The notes under the pieces were generated by a model. The model searched no databases. It was not told the DNA's origin and saw only the letters and a program-made list of their open reading frames with translations. A program made the position numbers and the translations under genes. A stretch of DNA of 32,596 bases, taken from Streptomyces graminilatus. GTDB lineage: Bacteria; Actinomycetota; Actinomycetes; Streptomycetales; Streptomycetaceae. Shown here piece by piece: positions 1-8,277 of the stretch (positions are counted from its first letter, which is position 1; each line of letters begins with the position of its first letter). The DNA lies in assembly GCF_001418565.1 (NCBI RefSeq), contig NZ_LIQQ01000125.1, positions 1-32,596 of the forward strand. The letters are read 5' to 3'.

Positions 1-19
1 GCCCCCGACCACCCGAAAC

Positions 20-138
20 GGAGTCCTGCCATGACCTCCAGAAGAGCGCCGCGCCTTCCGCCCCTTCCCGCCCGTTCCCACTGTCTGGAACCGCCATGTC
101 TGACAACCCCCAGGCCGAAGCCACCACGGCCACGGTGA
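20..138 (+). promoter_or_regulatory. Leader element, copy 1 (mini-ORF overlapping the SCO6880-like gene)
   Basis: A GGAG ribosome binding site (20-23) precedes an ATG at 31 that opens a 35-codon ORF (31-138) starting MTSRRAPR. The start codon of the next gene (96) lies inside it, exactly 65 nt downstream and in another frame, and has only a weak site of its own (CTGGAACCGCC). The same arrangement, with near-identical first 19 nt, recurs at 12985 and 19130. Seen: the repeat, the spacing and the binding site. Inferred: a translational leader that brings ribosomes to the downstream gene. It could instead be a DNA-level element. Confidence 0.55.
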
Positions 139-1568
139 AGTTCCCGCACCGCAGCAGGCGCGGCATCCTGCTCGGCCTGACCGCCCCGCAACTGATCGTC
201 GTGAGCCTCACCGGCCTGCTCCTGCTCACCGTCATCCTCGCCCGTGGCGTGGTCGGCGCCCTCGAACTCATCCCCGCTTGGGCCACCATCGCCCTGCTCG
301 TCTTCGTTCGCTACCGGGGCCGAGCCCTGGCCGACTGGGCTCCGATCGTCACCCGGTACGTGCTCCGGCGGATGCGGGGCCAGTTGATCTGGCTCGCCCG
401 GCCCTCCCGCCGCCCGGTCCGCGAAGGACTCCTCCACCTGCCCGGTACCGCCGCCAGCCTGCGCGTAGTTACCGCCCCGGACCGCCGGTACGGCGCGGTC
501 CACAACCCCCACACCGGTACGCTGACCGCCGTCGTCAAGGTGTCCTCCCACGCCTACGCGCTGCTCGATCCGGGCACCCAGAACGCCAACGTCAACGGCT
601 GGGGACGCACGCTCGCCGCGCTCGCCCGCACCGGTCAGGTCGCCCGGATCCAGGTGATCGAGCGCACCGTGCCGGACTCCGGCGACGCCCTTCGCCGGTA
701 CTGGGAGGAGCACGGCCAGCCCGACGCTCCGGTGGCCGGCGCGATCTACAGCGAGCTGATCCAGAGCGCTGGCCCGGCCGCGGCGCCGCACGAGGCATAC
801 GTCGCCATCTCGCTGGACGCCAAGGCCGCGCGACGCCTGATCAACCAGGCCGGAGGTGGTCTGACCGGGTCCTTCAGCGTCCTGGCGCAGCTGACCTCGA
901 CCTTCGACCAGGCCGCGCGCACCGCCGGGCTCAACCCCACCGGCTGGCTCACCGCCCACGAGATCGCGGCCGTCGTGCGAACGGCGTACGACCCCAAGGC
1001 CCTTGCTGCACTGGACCGTTGGTCCTCCTCCGGGCGTCCCGAGGCCGACCCCGCCGCTGCCGGCCCGGTCGTGGTCGTCGAGAAGTCGGACCACATCGCG
1101 ACCGACTCCGCCGTCCACTCCACGTACTGGGTGGAGAACTGGCCCCGCACCGAGACGTCGGCGGGCTTCCTGCATCAGCTCCTGTTCACCGCCGGGGTAC
1201 GGCGGACCCTGTCGCTGTCGTACGAGCCGAAGGGGCTGGACGCCGCACTGCGCGATGTCCAGCGAAAGAAGGCCACCGTGATCGCGGACGCCGCCGAGCG
1301 AGCGCGGCGCGGCCAGGTCGACTCCGAAGCGGACTCGATCGAGTACCAGGACATCAAGTCCCGTGAGCGCCAGCTCATCGCGGGCCACGCGGATGTCGCC
1401 CTGACCGGCCTACTGACCGTCTCGGCCGACACGGAGGAGGAGCTTCGTTCCGCCTGCGCGGTCGTCGAGACCGCGGCGGTCGGCGCCCAGCTCGACCTTA
1501 GGCCGCTCACCTGGCAGCAGGCCGAAGCGTTCACCGCCGCCGCCATGCCGCTCGCTCTCGCCGCCTGA
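96..1568 (+). CDS. SCO6880-family PrgI-like T4SS membrane protein
   Basis: A 490-residue protein with a short polar N-terminus, two adjacent hydrophobic segments (about residues 32-49 and 51-71) and a long hydrophilic remainder. This is the architecture of the SCO6880 / PrgI-like family found in actinobacterial type IV secretion clusters. In known clusters the protein is an inner-membrane channel component encoded just before the VirB4-like ATPase, as here (ATPase at 2083). Its start at 96 lies within the repeated leader element and has no strong ribosome binding site of its own. It lacks the C-terminal tail carried by the accessory proteins, as expected for a resident machine part. The family call rests on recognisable sequence and context; the exact channel role is inferred. 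Confidence 0.8.
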   Translation: MSDNPQAEATTATVKFPHRSRRGILLGLTAPQLIVVSLTGLLLLTVILARGVVGALELIPAWATIALLVFVRYRGRALADWAPIVTRYVLRRMRGQLIWLARPSRRPVREGLLHLPGTAASLRVVTAPDRRYGAVHNPHTGTLTAVVKVSSHAYALLDPGTQNANVNGWGRTLAALARTGQVARIQVIERTVPDSGDALRRYWEEHGQPDAPVAGAIYSELIQSAGPAAAPHEAYVAISLDAKAARRLINQAGGGLTGSFSVLAQLTSTFDQAARTAGLNPTGWLTAHEIAAVVRTAYDPKALAALDRWSSSGRPEADPAAAGPVVVVEKSDHIATDSAVHSTYWVENWPRTETSAGFLHQLLFTAGVRRTLSLSYEPKGLDAALRDVQRKKATVIADAAERARRGQVDSEADSIEYQDIKSRERQLIAGHADVALTGLLTVSADTEEELRSACAVVETAAVGAQLDLRPLTWQQAEAFTAAAMPLALAA

Positions 1569-1602
1569 TGCCGGCCTTCCTCCCTTCCGAAAGAGCACCC
1601 CC

Positions 1603-2055
1603 ATGTCCCGCACCGCCAGCCCGACCGCGCAGGACTTCGTGCCCTTCGCCAGCGCCGCGCTCGATTTCCACCGCGCGCTCAACGTTCCAGGCGGTCCGCT
1701 CGTCACCACCCGCGCCGAGTTGGATGCCCTGCACGCCCACCTCGTCTCGCTGCACGGCCTGTTCGACGCCCACGCCGCCCGCACCGGCCAGCTCGTGCCG
1801 ATCGAGGGCGACCGCCTCCGCGCCGCCCGCACCCGGATCTGGCAGGCCGCCGACCACGCCCATGCCGCCTACCACGCAGCCCCTCGGTCGGACTCCGGCG
1901 AGGTCCCGGAACGCGAGGCGTGCCAGGCCGGCCTGCCGGAAGGCGCACCGGAGCTGACCATCTGCCAGCGCCACCAGCGCACCGCGCACCTGGTCCGCCG
2001 CCGCACCACGCCGGCCGACCTCCACGCGCCGTTCACCGGCCTCGTCCGCCACTGA
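1603..2055 (+). CDS. Small conserved T4SS-cluster protein of unknown function
   Basis: A 150-residue soluble protein between the PrgI-like gene (34 nt upstream) and the VirB4-like ATPase (27 nt downstream). The N-terminal half is predicted mostly helical (about residues 15-65). The C-terminal part has two Cys (near residues 107 and 121) and basic residues around QRHQRTAHLVRRRTT. A GAAAG ribosome binding site precedes the ATG. I recognise no catalytic motif, signal peptide or membrane segment. Position suggests a T4SS accessory or assembly factor, but this is inference only. It has no cargo-type C-terminal tail. Confidence 0.65.
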   Translation: MSRTASPTAQDFVPFASAALDFHRALNVPGGPLVTTRAELDALHAHLVSLHGLFDAHAARTGQLVPIEGDRLRAARTRIWQAADHAHAAYHAAPRSDSGEVPEREACQAGLPEGAPELTICQRHQRTAHLVRRRTTPADLHAPFTGLVRH

Positions 2056-2082
2056 CCCTGCCTTCCGTCTGGAGAAACGTTC

Positions 2083-3654
2083 ATGCCCCGTACCCGCGCC
2101 AGCGCCTCTCACCTGTTCGTCCCCCGGAAGGCATCGCGTGCCGAGCAGCGAGCCGCCCGCGCCGGTTTCGCCGAGGCCCAACGCCAGGCCCGCCTCGCCG
2201 GAGCTCCGCCCAAGCGCCGCAACGAGGAAACCCTCGACCCGGAGCTGCGGCCCACCTATCCGCCGTCCGGACGCCCCGGCTCCTCCTCGGCACGCGGCGG
2301 CAAGCTCAGCCTGCCCGCCCATCGGATGACCACCGCCACCGTGTCCGGGGCCTATCCGTTCCTCGCCGAGGGCGGCCTGGGCGCGGAGGGCATCTTCATC
2401 GGCCGCGATGTCCACGCGGAGGCCGCGTTCTGCTACGACCCGTTCTCGCTGTACAGCAGCGGCCGGATCGAAGGCTTCACCAACCCCAACGCGGTCCTGG
2501 CCGGGATCATCGGCATGGGCAAGTCCGCGCTGGCCAAGTCCATAGCCACCAGGGCGATTGCCCACGGCTACCGGGTCTACGTGCCGTGCGATCCCAAGGG
2601 TGAGTGGACGGCCGTCGCGCAGGCTCTCGGCGGCTACAGCATCGCCCTGGGACCGGGGCTTCCGGGCAGGCTGAACCCGTTGGATGCTCCGGCCCGACCA
2701 GCCGCGGTGAGCAAGGACGACTGGTCGACCGAGGTCCGCAAGCGCCGTCTCCTGCTCCTGGCCGGCCTCGCGCGCACCGTGCTGAAGCGCGATCTCCTAC
2801 CGATGGAGCACACTGCCCTGGACCTCGCGCTGGACCTGGTCGTCGCCGAAGCCGAGGCCGGCGGCACCGTGCCGCTGCTCGGCGAGATCGCGCACACCCT
2901 CGGCTCGCCCGAGCGCCTCGACCGGGCCCTCGGCGACCAGGCCGGGCATATGGGGCCCGCCGCACAGGACCTCGCGCATGCACTCCGTCGTCTCGTTCAC
3001 GGCGACTTGAGCGGCATGTTCGACGCGCCCTCGACCGTGGTCTTCGACCCGACCACCCCGATGCTGTCCATCGACCTTTCCCGCCTCGGCGGCTCGGGCG
3101 ACGACACCGCGCTGGTCCTCGCGATGACCTGCGCGAGCGCCTGGATGGAGTCCGCGCTCGCCGACCCTGACGGGGGCAGGCGGTGGGTGATCTACGACGA
3201 GGCATGGCGTGTGATGAGGCATGTCGGCCTGCTGGAGCGCATGCAGAGCCAGTGGAAGCTCAGCCGAGGTCTCGGTATCGCGAACTTGATGGTCATCCAC
3301 CGCCTCAGCGATCTACTGAGCGCGGGCGACGTCGGCTCGCGCGGCCGGGTGCTGGCGGAGGGCCTCCTCGCTGACTGTTCCACCCGCATCATCTACCGCC
3401 AGGAGCCCGACCAGCTCGCCGCCGCCGCGTCGCTGCTCGGCCTGACCGGCGTCGAAACCCAGGCCGTGTCCGCCCTGACCAAGGGCCGGGGTCTGTGGAA
3501 AGTCGCAGGTCGGAGCTTCATCACTCAGCACATCCTGCATCCGGCCGAACGCGAGCTGTTCGACACCGACGCCCGCATGTCCGCCAACCCCCGTGAGTTC
3601 ACTGCAACTGACGGCTTCTCAATTCCCATGCAGCGCAAGGAGGTGCGGCGATGA
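2083..3654 (+). CDS. VirB4-like T4SS ATPase
   Basis: A 523-residue P-loop ATPase that would energise T4SS assembly and substrate transfer at the inner membrane. The Walker A is GIIGMGKSALAKS with Lys147. The Walker B is VIYDEAW with Asp372-Glu373, followed by HRLSDL and a later region of the VirB4/TraC type. The N-terminus (about residues 1-85) is basic and low-complexity (RKASRAEQRAARAG), and the protein is shorter than proteobacterial VirB4 because the large N-terminal domain is missing, as is usual for actinobacterial homologues. GGAG lies 8 nt before the ATG. The stop overlaps the next start (ATGA), so the next gene is translationally coupled. No cargo tail. Confidence 0.85.
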   Translation: MPRTRASASHLFVPRKASRAEQRAARAGFAEAQRQARLAGAPPKRRNEETLDPELRPTYPPSGRPGSSSARGGKLSLPAHRMTTATVSGAYPFLAEGGLGAEGIFIGRDVHAEAAFCYDPFSLYSSGRIEGFTNPNAVLAGIIGMGKSALAKSIATRAIAHGYRVYVPCDPKGEWTAVAQALGGYSIALGPGLPGRLNPLDAPARPAAVSKDDWSTEVRKRRLLLLAGLARTVLKRDLLPMEHTALDLALDLVVAEAEAGGTVPLLGEIAHTLGSPERLDRALGDQAGHMGPAAQDLAHALRRLVHGDLSGMFDAPSTVVFDPTTPMLSIDLSRLGGSGDDTALVLAMTCASAWMESALADPDGGRRWVIYDEAWRVMRHVGLLERMQSQWKLSRGLGIANLMVIHRLSDLLSAGDVGSRGRVLAEGLLADCSTRIIYRQEPDQLAAAASLLGLTGVETQAVSALTKGRGLWKVAGRSFITQHILHPAERELFDTDARMSANPREFTATDGFSIPMQRKEVRR

Positions 3655-4172
3655 GTCTACGTGGGGTCGTGGGTTCCCGGTCCGGGCTCGTCCCCGGTCT
3701 CCGGTTCGGTGTTCCCGAAAACGCCGCCCCACCCCAGCGTCACCCGACGACCGGGCCGGCCGCGAGTCCTGACAGCGGCGCACCGGCCCCGGACTCGAAC
3801 GACCGCCTCGCCGCAGCCCGAACCGAGGAGTTCACCGGCCTGTTCTACGAGGCCGTTACGGAGGACTTCGGCGCGGTGGCCCGCCTGCACCAGATACTCG
3901 AAACCGCCTCCGAGTGGTGTCGCTCCCACGGTGCCCGAAGCAGCGCGTGCGAACTGGACGCCATCGCTGACCGGTTGACCGACCTCGGTGAGGAACTGCA
4001 TCTCGTGGGGGAGAACGTCGGCCACGAGATCCGCTCCCGGTCGCACCGAGCGGCAGCAGCAGCCAGCCTCTCGCCAGCGGCGTCGGCCCGGGGAACTTCC
4101 CCCGGCCAGCAGAGCGACGCTCCGGCTCCCGTCTCATCGTCCACCGCGCGCTCGCTGCCGCGTTCGCGGTGA
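3651..4172 (+). CDS. Unknown helical protein with shared C-terminal tail (cargo candidate A)
   Basis: A 173-residue protein whose ATG overlaps the VirB4-like stop (ATGA). Residues 1-50 are low-complexity. The core (about 50-130) is helical, with FYEAVTEDFGAVARLH and a DRLTDLGEEL stretch. Residues 130-173 form the shared tail: the motif RSHRAAAAAS, a Ser/Ala/Pro-rich spacer and the terminal PRSR. Its coupling to VirB4 suggests production together with the secretion machine. I do not recognise the core and assign no activity. Assignment as a translocated protein is inference from the tail. Confidence 0.65.
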   Translation: MSLRGVVGSRSGLVPGLRFGVPENAAPPQRHPTTGPAASPDSGAPAPDSNDRLAAARTEEFTGLFYEAVTEDFGAVARLHQILETASEWCRSHGARSSACELDAIADRLTDLGEELHLVGENVGHEIRSRSHRAAAAASLSPAASARGTSPGQQSDAPAPVSSSTARSLPRSR

Positions 4173-4199
4173 GGCACCCGTACAGGAACAGGAACAACC

Positions 4200-4898
4200 A
4201 TGCCCACCTCTCCCGACTCCTCCACCTCCCCTGACAGCCAGCCGCAAGACACCAGCGAACAGGCGGCATGGCGGGTGCGCGTCCAGGCCCTGGCCTCCGC
4301 CGCTGACGGCATCAGGCAGGCGTCAGACCGATGGGATGCCGTCTCGGACTCGTACTGCGACGAAGACGGCTGGCCCGTCGACGAAACCAGGTACGCCGAC
4401 GGCAAGGTGGCCAGGGACGCCGCCGCCTGGGAGCACGTCGAGACCTTTCTGACCCACGGCCCCGAAGTCCTCGCCGGTGTACGGGCCACCGCACAACCGG
4501 CCGACTACCTTGACGGCGCGATCAGCGCCGACCTGCTGCGCCTGCGGGGGATCGACTCCGTACTGGCGCGGGCGGGTGAGATCCGCCACGAGTGGGATCA
4601 GGTCATCGCGCTCATGGAGGGCTCCATGCCCGGGTCGCGGGAGCTCTACGAGGAACGGGCCCAAGAGATCCGCAACTCCGAAGGCTGGCACTACGCCGAC
4701 GAACTCAGCTACAGCGGAGCGGCGTTGGCCAGGGCTGCCGATCACCTGACCGACCGGATCGGTGTCGCCCAGTCTGCGCACACCGGGCGTGTCCAGGCGG
4801 CCCTGGCCCGATCCGCCTCCGGCCAACGCGGTGCCTCTCCCACTTCGCCGCCAGCCTCGGCGGCGTCGGACCCCCCTGCCGCACGCCGCTCGCGCTGA
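4200..4898 (+). CDS. Unknown helical protein with shared C-terminal tail (cargo candidate B)
   Basis: A 232-residue protein; AGGAA lies 9 nt before the ATG. The N-terminus is Ser/Pro/Asp-rich (1-18), followed by a mainly helical, acidic core containing DRWDAVSDSYCDEDGWPVD and a region around LLRLRGIDSVLARAGEIRHEWDQVI. Residues 197-232 form one of the clearest copies of the shared tail: RVQAALARS, an Ala/Ser/Pro spacer, and ARRSR at the end. No catalytic motif or membrane segment is seen. The core is unrecognised; the tail marks it as a candidate T4SS substrate (inference). Confidence 0.65.
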   Translation: MPTSPDSSTSPDSQPQDTSEQAAWRVRVQALASAADGIRQASDRWDAVSDSYCDEDGWPVDETRYADGKVARDAAAWEHVETFLTHGPEVLAGVRATAQPADYLDGAISADLLRLRGIDSVLARAGEIRHEWDQVIALMEGSMPGSRELYEERAQEIRNSEGWHYADELSYSGAALARAADHLTDRIGVAQSAHTGRVQAALARSASGQRGASPTSPPASAASDPPAARRSR

Positions 4899-4916
4899 CG
4901 CATCTAGCACCGCCTT

Positions 4917-4952
4917 CCGGCGAGGCCAAACCGCCCGATCGCCGGATCCTCA
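4917..4952 (+). repeat. 36-nt intergenic repeat, copy 1 (divergent)
   Basis: This lies in the 141-nt gap between the genes ending at 4898 and starting at 5040. It aligns without gaps to the copy at 8183 at about 26 of 36 positions, sharing CCGGC, GGCCAAA, CCGGATCCTC and the spacing between them. Function is unknown; a promoter, operator or recombination site are all possible. Confidence 0.45.
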
Positions 4953-5039
4953 ACGAACGCCACTACCCCTACCAGCCCCCGCCCGGCTGCGGCTTCCCGC
5001 CGTCGGCCGCTGGGGACGACCGGCCACGGAGAAGCCCAC

Positions 5040-6185
5040 ATGCGCCCCGATCAGACCCTGGTCACCCTCCAACGCGAGGGCACACGCATCACTGCGCGCA
5101 CCAGCGAATCCTTCATCCAGGAAGCCGCCGCCGGCACGTCGGAGCGCGAGCACCAGTACAGCCACCTGACCACACCGCTTCGGCAGCGCGGCCTGGCCTG
5201 CACCGTCGAGTACGGCCTCAGTGACTACATCGTCCGCGCCGAACTTCCCGACGGCAGCGCCCTCATCATCTCTCCGCCCCAGGAACCGGCCACCGACCAC
5301 CCGCCCGGGTATCCGGAGAGCTGGTTGGTGACGCGCGGGCATCCCGATGACTCCACGCTCCACGAAGTGATCTACGACTCGGAGCCCGACGGTCCTCACG
5401 CCCTGTACGGCGGCAGCGTCCCCCGCCTGCTCGCCGCCCTCGACGCTCGCCTGGATCTGCTCGGCCTGCCACCCCGACCGGAACCCCGGCGACTCGCCCA
5501 GGAGAGCGCTGCCGACGCAGTGCTCCACCGTGCGGGCTTCGTCCCCGTCGTGCTGTTCCGTGAACGCTTCCACCGACTGCCCTCGGCCATGACCAACCTG
5601 GTCGAGCAGCGGGAGATGGTGACCCGGGCCTTCGACATGCTGCAGGCCGAGGGCTTCGACGTCTCCTGCGATCCCGACCTGCTCGACCCCAGCCGGCCGC
5701 CCCCTGGCGATCACGGGCTCAGCCTCGGCGACCGGCTCGGCTACCTGACCGAGTCCATCCAGTCGGCGGCACATACGAGCGAGGCCGTAGCCGCACTGAG
5801 CGAGCTGACCGCTCCCGGTGACGGCGTTCTCCAGCGCGTCGTGGAGTCCCTCAACACGACGGCCGACTGGTGGGAGGGCCTGGGCGAACCCGTCGATCCC
5901 CACTACGCGAACCGACTGCGCTACATCACCAAGAAGCTCGACTCCTACGCGTTGGAGATTCGGTCCATGCGCGGCGATCTGGCCGACCGGCACACCTACC
6001 ACCCCGACAAGGTCCTGGTCCGGGTGGACCGAGTCGCTCCGGAGGAGCCTGCGGGGTCCCGCGTCGCCGCCGCTCTCGCGGTCTCGCCGACCGCACGGCG
6101 CATGACCCCGGCGGCGGTGCCGTCAGCTCGGGCCGTACGTCCCGCCCTGCCGACCGCAAGCCCCTCGTCCGCACCCGGTCGCTGA
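5040..6185 (+). CDS. Two-domain unknown protein with shared C-terminal tail (cargo candidate C)
   Basis: A 381-residue protein with GGAGAAG before the ATG. The N-terminal domain (about 1-150) is a mixed alpha/beta region (LVTLQREG, YIVRAELPDGSALIIS) that I do not recognise. Residues about 159-325 are paralogous to the C-terminal half of the protein at 8278-9555. Both contain an AGF...F/RHRLP segment, a helix of ML-x-A type and a DPDLLD/DPDLD motif, then a long helical stretch. Residues 341-381 are the shared tail (RVAAALAVS ... SSAPGR). The paralogy says the two proteins do related jobs; the tail suggests export (inference). Confidence 0.65.
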   Translation: MRPDQTLVTLQREGTRITARTSESFIQEAAAGTSEREHQYSHLTTPLRQRGLACTVEYGLSDYIVRAELPDGSALIISPPQEPATDHPPGYPESWLVTRGHPDDSTLHEVIYDSEPDGPHALYGGSVPRLLAALDARLDLLGLPPRPEPRRLAQESAADAVLHRAGFVPVVLFRERFHRLPSAMTNLVEQREMVTRAFDMLQAEGFDVSCDPDLLDPSRPPPGDHGLSLGDRLGYLTESIQSAAHTSEAVAALSELTAPGDGVLQRVVESLNTTADWWEGLGEPVDPHYANRLRYITKKLDSYALEIRSMRGDLADRHTYHPDKVLVRVDRVAPEEPAGSRVAAALAVSPTARRMTPAAVPSARAVRPALPTASPSSAPGR

Positions 6186-6199
6186 CCACTGCCCACCTC

Positions 6200-6285
6200 G
6201 GAGCCCGCCATGACTCGCACCAGCAGAACCATCCCCGCCCTCGACCGCCCCTCTACCCATGCCCGCACCGGATGGATCCGCCATG
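6200..6285 (+). promoter_or_regulatory. Leader-like region before gene 6283 (weak fourth copy)
   Basis: GGAG (6200-6203) precedes an ATG at 6210 opening a short frame (MTRTSRT...) that overlaps the start of the next gene. That start is preceded by GGATCCGCC, exactly as in leader copies 2 and 3. However, the distance is 73 nt rather than 65, and the sequence between resembles the other copies only loosely. I record it as a possible degenerate leader. Confidence 0.3.
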
Positions 6286-7059
6286 CCCACCCCCGAGCAC
6301 GACCCGCTTCCCGACATCGCATTCGGCCGCCACCCCGACTTCGGCATCGTCGCCTCCAACCCCAAGCAACTGGCGGCGAGCGCCTGGATGTTGAAGGGAT
6401 TCGACTTCCACCCCATCCCCGACCACTCCAACCTGTACGCGCTGGCCAACCAGCAGCGCGACGGGCAGGACCGCGCCACCCGGGCTGTCGCGCTGCTGCG
6501 CAAGGCCGGCTACCGAGTTGATGTGGACGCCGCGTTCGACCCCTCTCTAGCCTCCGTGCCAGCGCCCGCCCGCGACCGGCCCCCGCGCGCTGAGCCGGAC
6601 GTCGCGTTCGCCGAGCATCCGCAGCTCGGCGTGGTCGCCGCCACCGCCGACGGTTCCTCCGCTCTCGGCGGCCGACTCATTCTGGAAGAGAACGGCTGGC
6701 GGCATAACCCGAGCCTGGACATCTACACGCTGCCGATCACCACCGACCGTGGCCAGGCGCTCGGCAAGGTAGCTCAGGCCACCGTGGCGCTGCACCGCGC
6801 CGACCTCCAGGTCGCCGTGCAGCCCGCCCTCGTCCCGGACATCACCGCGCGCCGCCCGCCCGCACCGTCTGCGGCAGCGCGCCATGAACGCAGCCCGGAC
6901 GTCGCCCCCCGCAGGTTCCCCGTCATGAACGCCGCCGCGCTCGCCGCCAGTCCCGCCCGCGCCGGCCTGCCCGGCAAACCTCCGGTCCCCACGCCCGCCG
7001 CCTCCGTCCCGGTCTCCCGCCCGGTGGACCCGCGCGTGGCGTTCTCCCGCACCCGCTGA
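6283..7059 (+). CDS. Duplicated-module protein with shared C-terminal tail (cargo candidate D)
   Basis: A 258-residue protein. I chose the ATG at 6283 because GGATCCGCCATG matches the start context of the coupling-protein gene and gene 19195; an ATG at 6259 would add eight residues. The body is an internal duplication. Residues about 9-88 and 102-187 both run D[IV]AF-x(2)-HP-x(2)-G[IV]VA, a GF/GW segment, Y-x-L, and a C-terminal helix ending in a VDVD- or VAVQ-type strand. The repeat unit resembles the RHRLP/DPDLD module of the proteins at 5040 and 8278. Residues 215-258 are the shared tail (NAAALAAS ... FSRTR), with Arg of the motif replaced by Met-Asn. No catalytic residues are evident. Confidence 0.65.
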   Translation: MPTPEHDPLPDIAFGRHPDFGIVASNPKQLAASAWMLKGFDFHPIPDHSNLYALANQQRDGQDRATRAVALLRKAGYRVDVDAAFDPSLASVPAPARDRPPRAEPDVAFAEHPQLGVVAATADGSSALGGRLILEENGWRHNPSLDIYTLPITTDRGQALGKVAQATVALHRADLQVAVQPALVPDITARRPPAPSAAARHERSPDVAPRRFPVMNAAALAASPARAGLPGKPPVPTPAASVPVSRPVDPRVAFSRTR

Positions 7060-7087
7060 CACCCAACACCCGTAAGGAAAAGCTCCC

Positions 7088-7585
7088 ATGGCCGTGAAAA
7101 CCATCTGGCACATCGACTTCTCGTGCGGGCACAGCGTCGCCCGTGACCTGTCCGACCGGGCAGCCGACCGTCGCGCGGGCTTCGCCGAATGGCTCGCCAA
7201 GCAGGAATGCACCGATTGCTGGCGATCGGCGAAGGAGGGCGACGAGCAGGACAAGGCCGCCTGGCTGGAGGCCAAGCGCGCCGGAGAGCAGGCCGAGTCC
7301 GATGCCTGGTCGGAGCAGTACCGGATGCCGCCCCTCGAAGGCCGCGAGCGCGCCGTCGCCTGGGGCGTGCGCTGCCGCCACCAGGTCCTGGCTGCCGCCT
7401 ACACCGCTCTGGTCCTCGAAGGCGAGACCAGCGAGGCGGAGTGGGAGGAGATCGAGGCGACGGCTCGCACCATCACCCGCGCCGGGTGGTGGATCGACCA
7501 GCGCTCCTCCGAGCCCGGCGACCTGACCGAGCTGCTCCAGGCGGCCACCGTAGCCGACCGGCCCACCGAGAACCCCCACTTCTGA
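7088..7585 (+). CDS. Putative zinc-binding acidic helical protein
   Basis: A 165-residue protein with AAGGAAAAG before the ATG. The N-terminus has FSCGH (about residues 12-16) and ECTDCW (about 40-45), a C-x-x-H / C-x-x-C arrangement that could bind one zinc ion. The rest is highly charged and helical, with WEEIEATARTITRAGWWID near the C-terminus. There is no shared tail; it ends in PTENPHF. A 13-bp hairpin terminator follows directly (7590-7617), so it appears to end a transcription unit. Function unrecognised; zinc binding is inferred from the Cys/His spacing. Confidence 0.65.
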   Translation: MAVKTIWHIDFSCGHSVARDLSDRAADRRAGFAEWLAKQECTDCWRSAKEGDEQDKAAWLEAKRAGEQAESDAWSEQYRMPPLEGRERAVAWGVRCRHQVLAAAYTALVLEGETSEAEWEEIEATARTITRAGWWIDQRSSEPGDLTELLQAATVADRPTENPHF

Positions 7586-7589
7586 CCGC

Positions 7590-7617
7590 CCGGTGCCCCG
7601 CCCCGGCGGGGCACCGG
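7590..7617 (+). terminator. Strong hairpin (intrinsic terminator or attenuator)
   Basis: A perfect 13-bp stem (CCGGTGCCCCGCC, 7590-7602, pairing with 7605-7617) encloses a minimal CC loop. It starts 4 nt after the stop codon at 7585. There is no U-tract, as is usual for Streptomyces terminators. It lies inside an otherwise continuous same-strand block, so it may reduce expression of the genes that follow. Confidence 0.75.
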
Positions 7618-7649
7618 ATACCTCTCCCTGCCAGTGATGCGGACACCCC

Positions 7650-8159
7650 ATGCCCGAGTACCCCCTGCGCTGCGATGTGCGGCGCACCGAGAGCACCACC
7701 GATCTGCTCGCCGACCTCCACCGCAGCGAGCCTGGCTTCGCCCCCTACCTGCTCACGGCCTGGTCGCCAGAGTTGACCGCCCAGGACACCGTCGTCCTGC
7801 CGTACCTGGCGCTGCTGCTCGACGAGCCCCTGGCTTTGCGGAAACCGCGGACCGGACACACCGCGTCCCAGCGGCTCACCTGGCACTGCACAATCCGCAT
7901 CACCACCGGCGTGGAACTCGACGACGACGACTGGTTCGAGCTGACGCGTGAGGTCCTCGACGCCACCGGCATCGAGCCGGACGACGACCCGGCCGCCTGC
8001 CGGTGGGCCGCCCTGCGCAACCAGGCCCACGGACTCGACATCGTCGCCACCGTCATCCGCCAGGACGGCCGCTGGGCCCGGCTGCACAACGACGCGTACT
8101 TCGCCCGCTCCGCCTGCGCGGACTTCGCCTACGACCACGGCCTCGACGAGCCGCGGTGA
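7650..8159 (+). CDS. Relaxase-like domain protein lacking the catalytic histidines (short form)
   Basis: A 169-residue protein homologous to the N-terminal part of the true relaxase at the right end of the window. It shares WHCTIR (relaxase WHCSVR), the ATGIEPDDDPAACRW segment (relaxase NLAPDGDPDGCRW) and the following strand IVAT. In the relaxase that segment continues VRHADDHIHILAT, giving the metal-binding histidines. Here it reads LRNQAHGLDIVAT, with Asn124 at the first His position, so all three are lost. The LYGPG segment is also absent. It has no C-terminal tail and ends with EPR. It cannot be a working HUH-type nuclease (inference from the missing residues). It could bind relaxase, coupling protein or the transfer origin. 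Its paralogue follows at 8278. Confidence 0.7.
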   Translation: MPEYPLRCDVRRTESTTDLLADLHRSEPGFAPYLLTAWSPELTAQDTVVLPYLALLLDEPLALRKPRTGHTASQRLTWHCTIRITTGVELDDDDWFELTREVLDATGIEPDDDPAACRWAALRNQAHGLDIVATVIRQDGRWARLHNDAYFARSACADFAYDHGLDEPR

Positions 8160-8182
8160 CCGCAGGCGTCTATCACCCATCT

Positions 8183-8218
8183 CCGGCCGGGCCAAATCGC
8201 GGATTCTGCGGATCCTCT
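8183..8218 (+). repeat. 36-nt intergenic repeat, copy 2
   Basis: It lies in the 118-nt gap before gene 8278. It matches the copy at 19062-19097 at 30 of 36 positions without gaps, starting CCGGCCGG and ending ATCCTCT with a conserved AAATCGCGGA core. GGATTCTGCGGATCC within it is an imperfect inverted repeat (GGAT...ATCC). Function unknown. Confidence 0.6.
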
Positions 8219-8277
8219 CTCCCTGACGGCCCGGCCACCCGGGCTCCCGTTCGCCACTCCCCTTCGAGGTAGACGCC

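Noticed and set aside
1531..2565. Long minus-strand open frame opposite the VirB4-like region
   Set aside because: High-GC DNA keeps antisense frames open. It runs opposite two well-supported genes, is rich in Gly, Arg and Ala without any motif, and has no sensible start.
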